NCBI GenBank assembly: GCA_021648725.1
Contig: JAKISF010000013.1
Location: 17,346-81,345, forward strand
Source of the DNA: Bacteroidales bacterium
Lineage (GTDB): Bacteria; Bacteroidota; Bacteroidia; Bacteroidales; JAADGE01
DNA length: 64,000 nucleotides
Direction of reading: 5' to 3'
Of the stretch, positions 18,259-28,026 are shown one piece after another. The stretch's first letter is position 1. Every line of letters starts with the position of its first letter. The translations under genes were made by a program, and so were the position numbers. The notes under the pieces were generated by a model. It worked only from the letters and a program-made list of their open reading frames with translations. It did not search any database and was not told where the DNA came from.

Positions 18259-18961
18259 ATTTAAATTCAAAATCAACATGAAATAAATCATCGTATTTTC
18301 GATTTACTTTTTTGTTTAAATATTTTGCAAAATAGAAGTCTCGTTTTTTTAATTCTGCTCCGGCAGAACTTGCATAAAGTTTTTTCAAAAAATGCCTGTT
18401 AAACACAATTCGTTTAATTTTTAAACCGTATAAATTTGCAGCGTCATCTAAATTTATAATGTATTGAGCCAAACTTTCAAAATCAATACAAATATTGTTG
18501 TTTATTTTTGAAAAACCTTCCGAATTAAAATGAATGAAAAAACGAAAAAGACCTGTTCGGTAATAAAACTTAACGGGTCTGTTTTTCTTTTTCACAGGAG
18601 TCATAAAATCTACATTTAAACCGCTTTTTCTGTCAATATAAGGGAGCAAATAACCAAAACTCCGTCTTGTTCCTTTTAAAATCTTAAAATTAACCTGCGG
18701 ACAGTTATTTTCGGAAATTTTAAAAGATTCAACAATGGTATTCTGAACTTTGCAATCGGCATAAGCCTTTCCGAAAACATGATAAGCTAATGTGCCGTAA
18801 AACTTATAGTTTTTGCCCCTGTAAGGCAGTTTATAGGCTATAAACGAGCGAAAAATTTCTTCTTTATTTTCAAAAGGTTCAATTTTAATCGGAAAATAAT
18901 CGAGCTGGGAATATGCAAAAACCGGAAATACAAAAAATAATGAAAACGCAATTAATTTCAT
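18257..18961 (-). CDS. secreted protein, possibly a degenerate M74 (MepA-like) endopeptidase relative
   Basis: The 234-residue product has a signal peptide ending near AYSQ (residue ~19). The segments GTRRSFGYLLPYIDRKSGLNV followed by DFMTP, and DDLFHVDFEFK at the C-terminus, resemble the two metal-binding blocks of penicillin-insensitive murein endopeptidases (H..H..G...D and D.HFHV). Several expected His residues are replaced here, so hydrolytic activity is doubtful. The stop codon TAG (18257-18259) is formed where the neighbouring 235-bp element ends, so the true C-terminus may have been altered by that insertion. The family link is tentative. Confidence 0.6.
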   Translation of the reverse strand: MKLIAFSLFFVFPVFAYSQLDYFPIKIEPFENKEEIFRSFIAYKLPYRGKNYKFYGTLAYHVFGKAYADCKVQNTIVESFKISENNCPQVNFKILKGTRRSFGYLLPYIDRKSGLNVDFMTPVKKKNRPVKFYYRTGLFRFFIHFNSEGFSKINNNICIDFESLAQYIINLDDAANLYGLKIKRIVFNRHFLKKLYASSAGAELKKRDFYFAKYLNKKVNRKYDDLFHVDFEFK

Positions 18962-19039
18962 AACACAAACAACTTAAATTAAAGAATTAAAAAAAGTAGC
19001 TGTGTTACATATTGTTAATTTAAGAAATTAATTTTTAAC

Positions 19040-19852
19040 TCAGTTTTGAAAAACCGGGAAAGGTTCTCCTTTTATCCATTTCAAAAGTAAATCATCATTA
19101 TGTGTAATATCTGCAATCACATAAACATTACTTTGAAAAGCATCAGAATATTCTGCTTTTTCAATCATAACATACCCGTCAATATAATTGGAATGTATAA
19201 AATAAAGCTCATTATCTTTAACGTAAATATAACCGACATGATTGCTTAAGCCTACAAAATATAAACCATCTTTTAATGCCTTTTTCATTTTTGCAAAAAC
19301 AGTTTCAAGCTCCTCCGAATAACTATAACGATAAATCAATAAATTTTGTTCAGGCTCCAACGTTTTCGCTTCGTTTAATCCGGCCTGTTGTGCCATTTTA
19401 TATCGATTTACTTTTATTCCCATGTGCCTCAATGTTGTTGAAACAAAATAGCCGCAAGCAATAACTCCTTTGTTCGGCGTGTTTGTGTAACCGTCAAAAT
19501 CCCAAACCGTTCCGTACCAAAACGGAATAATTTTATTAACTAACTGATTCGTAAAATGTTGACGAGCATCATCTAAAATTGAATCTTTTTTCTTTTTGTT
19601 GCTTAAGTCGGAAAGCTCCTGAAAATATTTTAAACGCCGGATGTTTATTTGCTGTTTAATATCGCTATAGTTTCCCGAAGGAAAAAAAACAATTCCGACT
19701 GCCGAAGAGTCTAATACAAATATTGTTTCAGAAAAAACAGGAATACTGTCTGTATTAAGAGAATCTTTATTTTTTGGGTTTTGTGCAGAGTTGTTTTGAT
19801 TGCAAGAAACAAACAAAAGGAAAAATAAAAGAAAAAGGTTTATTAATTTCAT
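19040..19852 (-). CDS. lipoprotein with NlpC/P60-like cysteine peptidase features
   Basis: The start at 19852 is chosen over an in-frame ATG at 19894 because it puts a lipoprotein signal (hydrophobic core, then LFVSC) at the N-terminus. The mature part contains GVIACGYFVSTTL, with a candidate nucleophile Cys at the start of a helix, and later GLSNHVGYIYV, a candidate His on a strand. This is the order of papain-like NlpC/P60 and CHAP enzymes. About 150 residues separate signal and Cys only loosely matching known families, so the call rests on these two motifs. It could trim peptidoglycan peptides or be an amidase. It lies beside another cell-wall-type secreted protein. Confidence 0.6.
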   Translation of the reverse strand: MKLINLFLLFFLLFVSCNQNNSAQNPKNKDSLNTDSIPVFSETIFVLDSSAVGIVFFPSGNYSDIKQQINIRRLKYFQELSDLSNKKKKDSILDDARQHFTNQLVNKIIPFWYGTVWDFDGYTNTPNKGVIACGYFVSTTLRHMGIKVNRYKMAQQAGLNEAKTLEPEQNLLIYRYSYSEELETVFAKMKKALKDGLYFVGLSNHVGYIYVKDNELYFIHSNYIDGYVMIEKAEYSDAFQSNVYVIADITHNDDLLLKWIKGEPFPVFQN

Positions 19853-19950
19853 AATCAAAACAAACAAGGTTTTATTTAAACAATAAATCGACATGAAATA
19901 TTGCCCAAAAAAACAAAACTCTGTTTGTTAAACAAATTTTTTCTTCACAA

Positions 19951-20970
19951 TCAAATTTCTTTTAATTTTGCCTCTGCCGTAACAGATTGCTTTGCAAACT
20001 TATTCTGTAAAAATTTATGGTATGCAGTTATGGCAATCATTGCTGCATTATCTGTTGTATATTTAAACTCGGGAATATGTAATTTCCAATTATTTATTTT
20101 AGCCTCTTCTTTTAACCTTTCCCGTAATCCTGAATTTGCAGAAACACCCCCGGCAATAGCAATTTCTTTAATTCCTGTTTTTTTTACCGCATTTTTCAGT
20201 TTATCTGTTAAAATATCAATTATTGTAAATTGAATCGAGGCACAAATATCATTTAAATTTTCTTTAACAAAACTCGGATTCTTTTTTACCTCATCTCGCA
20301 GAAAATACAAAATAGCCGTTTTTAACCCACTGAAACTGAACTGTAAATCTCCGACCTTCGGTTTTGTAAATTTAAATTTACCGGCATTACCTTTTTTTGC
20401 ATACTTGTCTATTAAAGGCCCGCCCGGATAAGGCAAGCCCATAATTTTTGCACTTTTATCAAAAGCTTCTCCTGCAGCATCATCAATCGTTTCGCCAATT
20501 ATTTCTTTTTCGAAAAAACTTCTTACTACAATAATTTGTGTATGTCCGCCGGAAACCAGTAAAGCTATAAAAGGAAAACTCGGGTTTTCGTGTTGCACAC
20601 CTTTTTCTTTTAAAAACAAAGCAGAAATATGACCGTGTAAATGGTTTACGGCAATTAACGGAATATTGTTTGCCAATGCAAAACCTTTTGCAAAAGAAAT
20701 TCCTACCAATAAAGAACCAAGCAATCCGGGACCTCTGGTAAAAGCAATTGCACTTATGTCAGAAATGTTAATCCCGGCTTCTTCTATCGCCAAATTTACA
20801 ACAGGAACAATATTTGCCTGATGTGCTCTTGATGCAAGCTCCGGAACCACTCCTCCGTATTTTTTATGAACATCTTGGTTGGCTGTTACATTTGACAGCA
20901 ACCACCCGTCTTGAATAACGGCAGCAGATGTATCATCACAAGAAGATTCTATTGCTAAAATTGTTTTCAT
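19951..20970 (-). CDS. tsaD: tRNA threonylcarbamoyladenosine transferase TsaD
   Basis: TsaD transfers the threonylcarbamoyl group onto A37 of ANN-decoding tRNAs, working with TsaB/TsaE. The 339-residue length is standard. Signatures: AIESSCDDTSAAV at the N-terminus, the iron/zinc-binding HLHGH block near residue 110, SGGHTQI, and the ATP-site GGVSANSGLR followed by TDNAAMIA near the C-terminus. It is transcribed divergently from tamB, an arrangement common in Bacteroidota. Confidence 0.97.
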   Translation of the reverse strand: MKTILAIESSCDDTSAAVIQDGWLLSNVTANQDVHKKYGGVVPELASRAHQANIVPVVNLAIEEAGINISDISAIAFTRGPGLLGSLLVGISFAKGFALANNIPLIAVNHLHGHISALFLKEKGVQHENPSFPFIALLVSGGHTQIIVVRSFFEKEIIGETIDDAAGEAFDKSAKIMGLPYPGGPLIDKYAKKGNAGKFKFTKPKVGDLQFSFSGLKTAILYFLRDEVKKNPSFVKENLNDICASIQFTIIDILTDKLKNAVKKTGIKEIAIAGGVSANSGLRERLKEEAKINNWKLHIPEFKYTTDNAAMIAITAYHKFLQNKFAKQSVTAEAKLKEI

Positions 20971-21101
20971 ATTTCGATTTTAATATATTAGCTTCGTAAA
21001 TAATTATCCGGCATTTAGTTTGCAATCTTATTATCGCTTGATTGCTAATAAAAACTAAAAAACAGTTTAAACTTTTATAAAATTCATTATTTTGCAAAAA
21101 T

Positions 21102-24100
21102 ATGCAAAACCACGTATTCCAAATAGAAAAGTTGAAAAAAATTACATTATACGGTGTTTTGCTTATAATTGTTTTAATCATTTTATTAATATTACTTCTG
21201 CAAACAGCTTATATTCAGACTAAAATAACAAAATTTATTACAAAAGAACTGTCTGAAAAATTAAACTCTGAAATTGATATTGATAATGTAGAAATCAGCT
21301 TATTCAAAGGTTTCATTTTTAAAGGAATTTATATTCAAGATCAACAAAAAGATACCTTGCTGTTTATTAAAGAATTATCGGTTATCCCGGAAGGGCTTCA
21401 AACAGACTTTAGCAACATTTCCTTAAAAGAAATAAATATTGACAGCCTATACCTTAACCTATATGAAATAGGAAAAGATACTCTTAACCTTCAATATATA
21501 TTGGATGCGTTAAGTTCAGACGAAAAAGAAAAAACAGACGAAGATTTTAAGTTGGACATAAAAAACATTTCAATAACAAACTCTTCTTTTTCGTATTTTA
21601 TTCCCGATACGGTTAAAAAACACGGATTTAATTATAAAGACCTTGAACTTGACAGCATAAATATTAAACTTAAAAAACTTGAACTGAATAACAAAAATAT
21701 TTATTCTGAAATTGAATCAATATTATTAAAAGACAAAAGCGGATTCTGTTTAAAAAACTTTACCGGAGACAAAATAGAACTGAGCCCGAAGCATATTCAT
21801 TTTAACAATCTTAGCCTACAAACACCGGACTCAAAACTATCTTTTGACAGTTTATACTTTGATTTTCCGGGCAATTATGACTTCTCGGAATATAAAACAA
21901 AATTGAAAGCTAATATCATAATAAATAAATCAAGCTATTTATCATATAATGATGTAAAGTATTTTATTACAGATACAAACACCTATTCCGAAAAAGTGCA
22001 AATTTCAGGAAAAATAAAAGGCACGTTTGATAAATTTGATATAACAGATTTAGATTTAAAATATGAAGGGCTCATAGATTTAAAAATGAACTCTAGAGTA
22101 AGTGATTTTAAAGACTTTGACAACCCGTTACTATTTGTCCATATTAAAAAACTTGAAGTTGATTTTCAAAGGTTTCAAGAAATGAAAATTCCCGGGCAAG
22201 ATATTATTTTAAAAGACCTGCCGGAAGGTTTAAAGAAAATAAAAAACATCAGCTACTCGGGAGTTACAAAAGGACACCTTTCAAAATTTCTGACAAAAGG
22301 AGAGATTTCAGGAGGTTTCGGAAGTATTTCAATTCTTGCTCTTGCAAAAAAAGACTCTTCTTCAATTATTAACGTTAAAGGAAAACTTTCGGGAACAGAC
22401 TTAGATATTGCACAAGTATTTGAAAACAATGATTTTGGTACAATGAGCTTTTCTCAGAACTTTGATTTTTCATTACTAAAGAATAAAAAAATAAAACTTA
22501 AAACTTCCGGCAAAATAAATGATGTTTTTTATAAAAAACATTCTTACAAAGATATTGCACTATTTGCTGAATTATATGACAAAAAAGTGGACAGCCTGAG
22601 CGTTAACATTAAACAAGAAAATATCAGAGCATCAATTTCCGGCAAAATTAATTTCTTGTCAGATATCCCGGAAATAAACCTAACCGCCAATGTTTATTCT
22701 GCAGATTTAAAAGCATTAAATTTAAGTAATGCCGAAACAGAATCAACTGTAAGTTTTTCAACTGTTGCGGATTTTAAAGGATTGAATATTGATGATTTTT
22801 TGGGAACAATTAATTTAACAAGTCCCTTTGTCTATTCAAAGGATTCTGTAACTGTAAGAATAAATGCATTTCGTTTAACCGGACAGCAAACACCAAATAT
22901 ACAGGCAAATGAAAAACAAATTGTTTTAAAGTCAGACATTGCAGACTTTAAAATAATTACGACAAACAAAAGTTCCGAAATTTTTAAAGCCCTGCAAACT
23001 CTTGTTTCCGGCTTATTTAAGCAAAATCAAACCGATACAGAAGCAAAACCTATAATAAAAGGCTCTGTTGTTATAGAAGCCGACATTAAAAACCCCGAAT
23101 TTATCAGTTCTCTGTTTTTCCCAAAATATCATATTTCAAAAAACACAAAATTATTCGGATTTTATGATCCCGAAAAAGAATCTTTAAACCTCTCTTTAAA
23201 TTCGCAGCAACTAAAATACAAAAATTTCATACTAAACGATTTTTTTATAGTAGCATATACAAGGAACAAACGATTATTCGGAGGTATAGGCGGCTCATCA
23301 TTAAAACCGAATGAATCAATTATAATTGAAAACATAAATTTAGAAGGAGATTTAATTAATGATACAATTAACTTTAACCTAAATTGGAATAATTTTAAAG
23401 ATACGGCAAACTACTCAGCAAACATTGCCGGAATCATTGAAATTATAAAAAAAGACAAGAAAAAAACAGTTTATAATTGCGATTTTCACAAATCAAATAT
23501 TAGCATAAATGATGTTCTTTGGAGTTTTGATAAATCAAATGTTTTGATAGACTCTGTAAGAATCAAAATTACAGACCTAACCCTGAAGAATAAAGACCAA
23601 AAAATATATCTTGACGGAAATATTTCTGAATACCCCGGAGATATTCTTTTTGCAGAATTTACAAACTTTAACCTTTCAAATATTCAACCGGCTTTGTCCG
23701 AAGATTTTATTATAAAAGGAAAACTTAACGGAAGCACTACTTTAGCCCAACTGTATGAAGCCCCGCTGATATTTACAAAAGATTCAATTATTAACTTTAA
23801 CGTAAACAACATCGACTTCGGTAATTTTTATTTTAAAAGCAACTGGGATGACGCAGAGAACAAAATTCATGCAAATGCATATAACCTTAAAGGAAAGAAC
23901 AACAAATTCATGAACGATACAATTTACGGCGACTATTGGCCGGATAAAGATAAAATAAACTTTACGCTGGATATAAGAAGCATGCTTTTGAAAACATTTA
24001 AAGACTATTATTCAGATTATGCCGAATTTAACCCTACTGCATTCATAACAGGAAAAATAAATATTGCAGGAAATATTAAAAACCCTCTTTTACTCGGAAA

Positions 24101-25559
24101 CTTGAAACTAAAACAAACAACGGCAAAAGTAAAATTTCTGAACACATATTACAGCATCAACGAAATGGATATTCTTATTAATAATAAAACAATACGTTTT
24201 GATGCAACAAAAATTTATTCCCGAAATAAAAACGGATTCGGGTTTTTAAAAGCAGATATTTCACACAATAATTTTTCAAATTTTGATTTAGATATTGACA
24301 TTGATGCCGAAAACTTAAAACTTATCGCCCTTAAACGAACAGACTCATCCTACTTTTACGGAACAGCATTCGGAACCGGAAATATTAATTTTTCCGGATC
24401 ATTAGATAATATTTTTATGAATGCTAATTTAAGCACCGAAGAAAACACCTCTGTTTTTATCCCTATTGCCACAAGCGAAACCCTCGAAGAAGAAAAAAAC
24501 TTTATACAATTTGTTTCAGATACTTCCGAAACCAAAAACCAAACAACAAATGAAAACTATGAAGTTGATTACAGCGGTTTCAGCATGAATATGAAATTAG
24601 ATGTTACGGATAATGCTGAAATACAAATTATTCCCGACGAAAGCGGAAATATTAAAACAACAGGTGACGGAAGCCTCAACCTAACTTTAGACAGAGAAGG
24701 TAATTTTAACATGTTCGGAACATATATTATTTCTGACGGAACATACTTGCTTGACTTAAAAGTGCTTCCAAAACTTTTTAATATTGTTGAAGGAAGCCGA
24801 ATTATTTGGTCTGGAGATCCTGATGACGCATTAGTTGACATTAAAGCAACCTACAAAATTAATAAAGTCCCCGTAAATAACTTAGTCCCGGAGCAATTAG
24901 AACAGGCAATAGAAAAAACAGATGTAACATGTCTTATTCATTTAACTGGTGCATTGTTAAACCCGACACTAAATTTAGACATAGAAATTAATGATAATGT
25001 AAGCAATAAATATGTACAAAAGCTAAACTCTTTTAATGAAAAAGAAATTAATGAACAATTTTTAGCTCTATTGATTTTTAAACGGTTTATGGGAAGCACC
25101 GCAGATAATTTAGGAATTGACGATCCTGCTCCGATTACCGGAGATTTAATTACAAGCCAATTTAATAAAATGCTCGAGCAATTCAGCAAAAACATTGAAA
25201 TTAATTTAAAATATGAGCCGGGAAAAGACAACGAAACAGACGAGATAGGTTTTTCGGTTGAGGGTGATATCCTAAACAACTGGATTACATACAAAGGTTA
25301 CGGTGGCGTAGGCGGCAATGACGGTTACAGAGAGGATAATTATATCGGAGAATTTGAAATCGAAGGGAAACTTAATAAGAAGGGAAATATAAAAGCAAAA
25401 TTCTACAACAAAGCTAATGATACGCGCTTAAATGACGGTGATTATACACAAGGCTTCGGTCTGGTTTTCAGAAAAAAGTTTGATTCATTTTTTTATTGGA
25501 AACGCCGAGAAGAAAAAGATACCGTTTACCCGCTGCCCATAATTGAAGATAAGAATTAA
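21102..25559 (+). CDS. tamB: TamB-family translocation/assembly protein
   Basis: The 1485-residue protein has one N-terminal membrane helix (about 13-35). A very long run of beta-rich repeats follows, then a C-terminal TamB (DUF490) domain from about residue 1100 to 1470, containing the GTYIISDGTYLLDL and RIIWSGDPDDALVDIKATYK segments typical of the family. TamB-like proteins span the periplasm as lipid-conducting beta-taco structures and support outer-membrane assembly or phospholipid transport. No TamA/BamA partner is in the window. The divergent tsaD neighbour shares the upstream region of about 130 bp. Confidence 0.9.
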   Translation: MQNHVFQIEKLKKITLYGVLLIIVLIILLILLLQTAYIQTKITKFITKELSEKLNSEIDIDNVEISLFKGFIFKGIYIQDQQKDTLLFIKELSVIPEGLQTDFSNISLKEINIDSLYLNLYEIGKDTLNLQYILDALSSDEKEKTDEDFKLDIKNISITNSSFSYFIPDTVKKHGFNYKDLELDSINIKLKKLELNNKNIYSEIESILLKDKSGFCLKNFTGDKIELSPKHIHFNNLSLQTPDSKLSFDSLYFDFPGNYDFSEYKTKLKANIIINKSSYLSYNDVKYFITDTNTYSEKVQISGKIKGTFDKFDITDLDLKYEGLIDLKMNSRVSDFKDFDNPLLFVHIKKLEVDFQRFQEMKIPGQDIILKDLPEGLKKIKNISYSGVTKGHLSKFLTKGEISGGFGSISILALAKKDSSSIINVKGKLSGTDLDIAQVFENNDFGTMSFSQNFDFSLLKNKKIKLKTSGKINDVFYKKHSYKDIALFAELYDKKVDSLSVNIKQENIRASISGKINFLSDIPEINLTANVYSADLKALNLSNAETESTVSFSTVADFKGLNIDDFLGTINLTSPFVYSKDSVTVRINAFRLTGQQTPNIQANEKQIVLKSDIADFKIITTNKSSEIFKALQTLVSGLFKQNQTDTEAKPIIKGSVVIEADIKNPEFISSLFFPKYHISKNTKLFGFYDPEKESLNLSLNSQQLKYKNFILNDFFIVAYTRNKRLFGGIGGSSLKPNESIIIENINLEGDLINDTINFNLNWNNFKDTANYSANIAGIIEIIKKDKKKTVYNCDFHKSNISINDVLWSFDKSNVLIDSVRIKITDLTLKNKDQKIYLDGNISEYPGDILFAEFTNFNLSNIQPALSEDFIIKGKLNGSTTLAQLYEAPLIFTKDSIINFNVNNIDFGNFYFKSNWDDAENKIHANAYNLKGKNNKFMNDTIYGDYWPDKDKINFTLDIRSMLLKTFKDYYSDYAEFNPTAFITGKINIAGNIKNPLLLGNLKLKQTTAKVKFLNTYYSINEMDILINNKTIRFDATKIYSRNKNGFGFLKADISHNNFSNFDLDIDIDAENLKLIALKRTDSSYFYGTAFGTGNINFSGSLDNIFMNANLSTEENTSVFIPIATSETLEEEKNFIQFVSDTSETKNQTTNENYEVDYSGFSMNMKLDVTDNAEIQIIPDESGNIKTTGDGSLNLTLDREGNFNMFGTYIISDGTYLLDLKVLPKLFNIVEGSRIIWSGDPDDALVDIKATYKINKVPVNNLVPEQLEQAIEKTDVTCLIHLTGALLNPTLNLDIEINDNVSNKYVQKLNSFNEKEINEQFLALLIFKRFMGSTADNLGIDDPAPITGDLITSQFNKMLEQFSKNIEINLKYEPGKDNETDEIGFSVEGDILNNWITYKGYGGVGGNDGYREDNYIGEFEIEGKLNKKGNIKAKFYNKANDTRLNDGDYTQGFGLVFRKKFDSFFYWKRREEKDTVYPLPIIEDKN

Positions 25560-25571
25560 CATCATTTGTTC

Positions 25572-26243
25572 TCACCATAATATTGTATCCAAATCCGGCA
25601 TATTCCCGTCAAAACCTTTCGGACGAGGAAAACCTGTATATGCCTCAAAAATTTCTTCTTCATGTGCTTGAATAACGTCAATATCTGCTTCATTAACAAT
25701 TAGCCCCGTAACTTTTTTTGCTTTTTCAAAAACCCAATCGGCAATAACTTTGTTTGATTCGTACTCTTCTTTCAGCTCATTTGAACCTTTTTTTAACTCT
25801 TCCAGTGTTATTCGAAGCTCTGCTTTTGTTTCCTCTGGTATATCCGGGTCATTCAGTTGCTCCTCTATAAAGCGATAGCCGTCACTAAACATTTCTTGAC
25901 TGCTTTCTTGTAGGTTTTGTTGTTGATTCATTCCCCTTGATGCCTGAAGTATTGAAAAAACAGAGCCTATTTTTGCATTTAATCGCACAAACTCAGCATA
26001 ACTTTCAATATCGCTTTCCTTTATAATACTTTCAAACGAGTTAAATCCCATTTTCCCGGCATTTGAACCATTTACATTTTCATTAATGTTTCTTAAAATA
26101 TCCGGAGCCTTTTCTTTGAGCTTTTTATATGCTTTCAAATAGTTTACTACTTGCTCATCAGTTATTGTCCCCTTTTCCCCCGTAACCTGTACACAAGAAA
26201 ATAAAACAACGGAAATAACAGAAATAAATATTGCTTTTTTCAT
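25572..26243 (-). CDS. helical lipoprotein of unknown function
   Basis: A 223-residue protein with lipobox LFSC (Cys at residue 17), followed by an acidic, mostly alpha-helical body rich in Glu, Lys and Gln. No enzymatic motif or recognised family. It ends 12 bp from the tamB stop (convergent), and its start lies 48 bp from the end of the PepSY-protein gene on the same strand, so it may be co-transcribed after it. Confidence 0.6.
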   Translation of the reverse strand: MKKAIFISVISVVLFSCVQVTGEKGTITDEQVVNYLKAYKKLKEKAPDILRNINENVNGSNAGKMGFNSFESIIKESDIESYAEFVRLNAKIGSVFSILQASRGMNQQQNLQESSQEMFSDGYRFIEEQLNDPDIPEETKAELRITLEELKKGSNELKEEYESNKVIADWVFEKAKKVTGLIVNEADIDVIQAHEEEIFEAYTGFPRPKGFDGNMPDLDTILW

Positions 26244-26291
26244 GATTGATAAATTTTACCAAAGATACGAAATAATATATTTATCGCCAAT

Positions 26292-27836
26292 TCATTTTTT
26301 TACAGCTCTTTTTTGTTTCTGTAAGCTACCCTTCTTGTTTCTGAAAAACCTAAACCAAATAATAACCCCCGAAATTATTAAAAACAAAGAAATTAACCCG
26401 GTAAGCGGAACTACTAAAATATAAAACGGTCCTAAAAAAGGTTTGTAAATTCTGCCGGTATGAAGCTCTAAAGAAACATTCCAAAGAGAAATCGGAAGAG
26501 ATTGGATTTTTTCAGGCATCTCCGGATTAAAAGCCGGGTTATTTATACTTATTAATCCGTTATTATAATCGAACCAAATTTCTTCAGAAAAATCCGTAGA
26601 ATAACCTGCAAGCATTTCTTTCCCGATAGGAATTCCTCGTTTTTTCGGTTTTATATATGGTTTTTTTGTTATATAATTTTCAATATAGTTTGTTTTCAAA
26701 TTTAATGTGAACAAACCTTCAAAAGAACCTACAAGAACCACCGAATCTCTTTGTAGTTTAAAAGCATTTACACCCATAACGCTGACAGGAGGTTGCACTT
26801 CTAATTTCTTTAACGGTTTCGAAAAAAAATCATCAGAATAGAATATCCCGCCAAGAGTTGCAACATAAAAACGCTCATTTTTTTCGTCATAAATAAAACG
26901 TCTTAGTTTATCATTCCACGGATTGGGATTGTCTAAAACCGTTTTCGGAATTTTCGCAACTTTTTTTTCTGCAATCGGTATTAATAACGGCGGTCTCAAA
27001 AACATTCCGGTTAAACTTGTAATAACTAAAAGAATTGCTGTTATCCAGCCTATTTTATTATGCCATTTCAAATTCCATCTTATGTTTTTTAAAATTGATG
27101 TTCTTTTTTCATTTGTTACGCTTTCTTTTAATATCCTCCGTTTTTTAAAAAACAGGATTAGCCCCGTAACAGTTAAAAAAACAAGGATTAATGCTGCCGA
27201 GTCAACAATTAACTTTCCTGTTTCGCCCCAAACCTCTCCGCTGTGAATAACCCAAATCGTTTTAAATAGCCCGATTTTGTTGTCATAATTTTTCGGTTGC
27301 GGCAACATAAATTTTTTATAGCTGTTTGCTTGTAGGTTGAATATTGTAATATCAGAACGACTTAGCAATAAAAGCGTATTGTTTTTTTCAATAATATCTA
27401 CTATTTGGCTTGTATTTTTTGTTTTTCGAATTAAAAACCATCTTGATTTTTCAAAATCATACTCATAAAACCCGAACAATGATCCTGCGAACAATCTCCC
27501 GGAATATGCTTGATACACAACAGAAACTTTTTTATTATCAACCCCTTTCGGGAAACCTTGCGAAAAATTGACAAACTCGGAGAAAGTACTGTCAGTTTGC
27601 CAAACACCGATGTTTCCGTACAAAAGAATTTTTCCGTTGTTAAGTTTAACCGTGCTTTTTACGGCAGCATTATTCCAGTTTTGATATTGAAGCTCGTTCG
27701 GTAAAAATTTTCTGCTTACATCAATTGTCGAAAAGAATTGCCGGTGGTTCAAAATAATTCCCGAAACCGAAAAAATTACCATCAATAAAACAATTAGTAC
27801 TCCGAGCCACTTATGATATTTTCTTATAAACCCCAT
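26292..27836 (-). CDS. PepSY-associated transmembrane protein
   Basis: The 514-residue protein opens with RKYHKWLGVLIVLLMVIFSVSG, the first membrane helix of PepSY-TM (PiuB-like) proteins. Further helices are near residues 206-228, 260-280 and 470-495, with two large extracytoplasmic segments between them. WHNKIGWITAILLVITSLTG carries the conserved His-helix pattern. Family members are often tied to iron uptake or ferric reductase activity; that role is inferred here, because no iron-uptake gene is adjacent. The extracytoplasmic parts contain propeller-like repeats (for example GNIGVWQTD, VGSFEGLFTLNL). Confidence 0.75.
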   Translation of the reverse strand: MGFIRKYHKWLGVLIVLLMVIFSVSGIILNHRQFFSTIDVSRKFLPNELQYQNWNNAAVKSTVKLNNGKILLYGNIGVWQTDSTFSEFVNFSQGFPKGVDNKKVSVVYQAYSGRLFAGSLFGFYEYDFEKSRWFLIRKTKNTSQIVDIIEKNNTLLLLSRSDITIFNLQANSYKKFMLPQPKNYDNKIGLFKTIWVIHSGEVWGETGKLIVDSAALILVFLTVTGLILFFKKRRILKESVTNEKRTSILKNIRWNLKWHNKIGWITAILLVITSLTGMFLRPPLLIPIAEKKVAKIPKTVLDNPNPWNDKLRRFIYDEKNERFYVATLGGIFYSDDFFSKPLKKLEVQPPVSVMGVNAFKLQRDSVVLVGSFEGLFTLNLKTNYIENYITKKPYIKPKKRGIPIGKEMLAGYSTDFSEEIWFDYNNGLISINNPAFNPEMPEKIQSLPISLWNVSLELHTGRIYKPFLGPFYILVVPLTGLISLFLIISGVIIWFRFFRNKKGSLQKQKRAVKK

Positions 27837-27955
27837 TTATTAAAGTTTAGCACCTTCGTTAAAGCGAGCAAAAGTATAAAAAATATCAGAATTAAGCATA
27901 TTCTTATCTGATTTTATTTTTTACACAAACAACATTTATTAACATATCAATAAAC

Positions 27956-27986
27956 TTGTCCTTTGTATGATATATATCTAATTTAG
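27956..27986 (+). promoter_or_regulatory. candidate promoter of the M16 protease gene
   Basis: A TTG at 27956-27958 is followed after 20 bases by TAATTTAG (27979-27986), one mismatch from TAnnTTTG. The pair lies about 40 bases before the start codon. The match is modest. Confidence 0.35.
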
Positions 27987-28026
27987 CACTTTAATTATAT
28001 TACAAACACACAAAAAACAACAAAAA

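Noticed and set aside
19901..20233. 110-codon open frame opposite tsaD
   Set aside because: It runs antisense through well-conserved tsaD coding sequence and is a by-product of its codon use.
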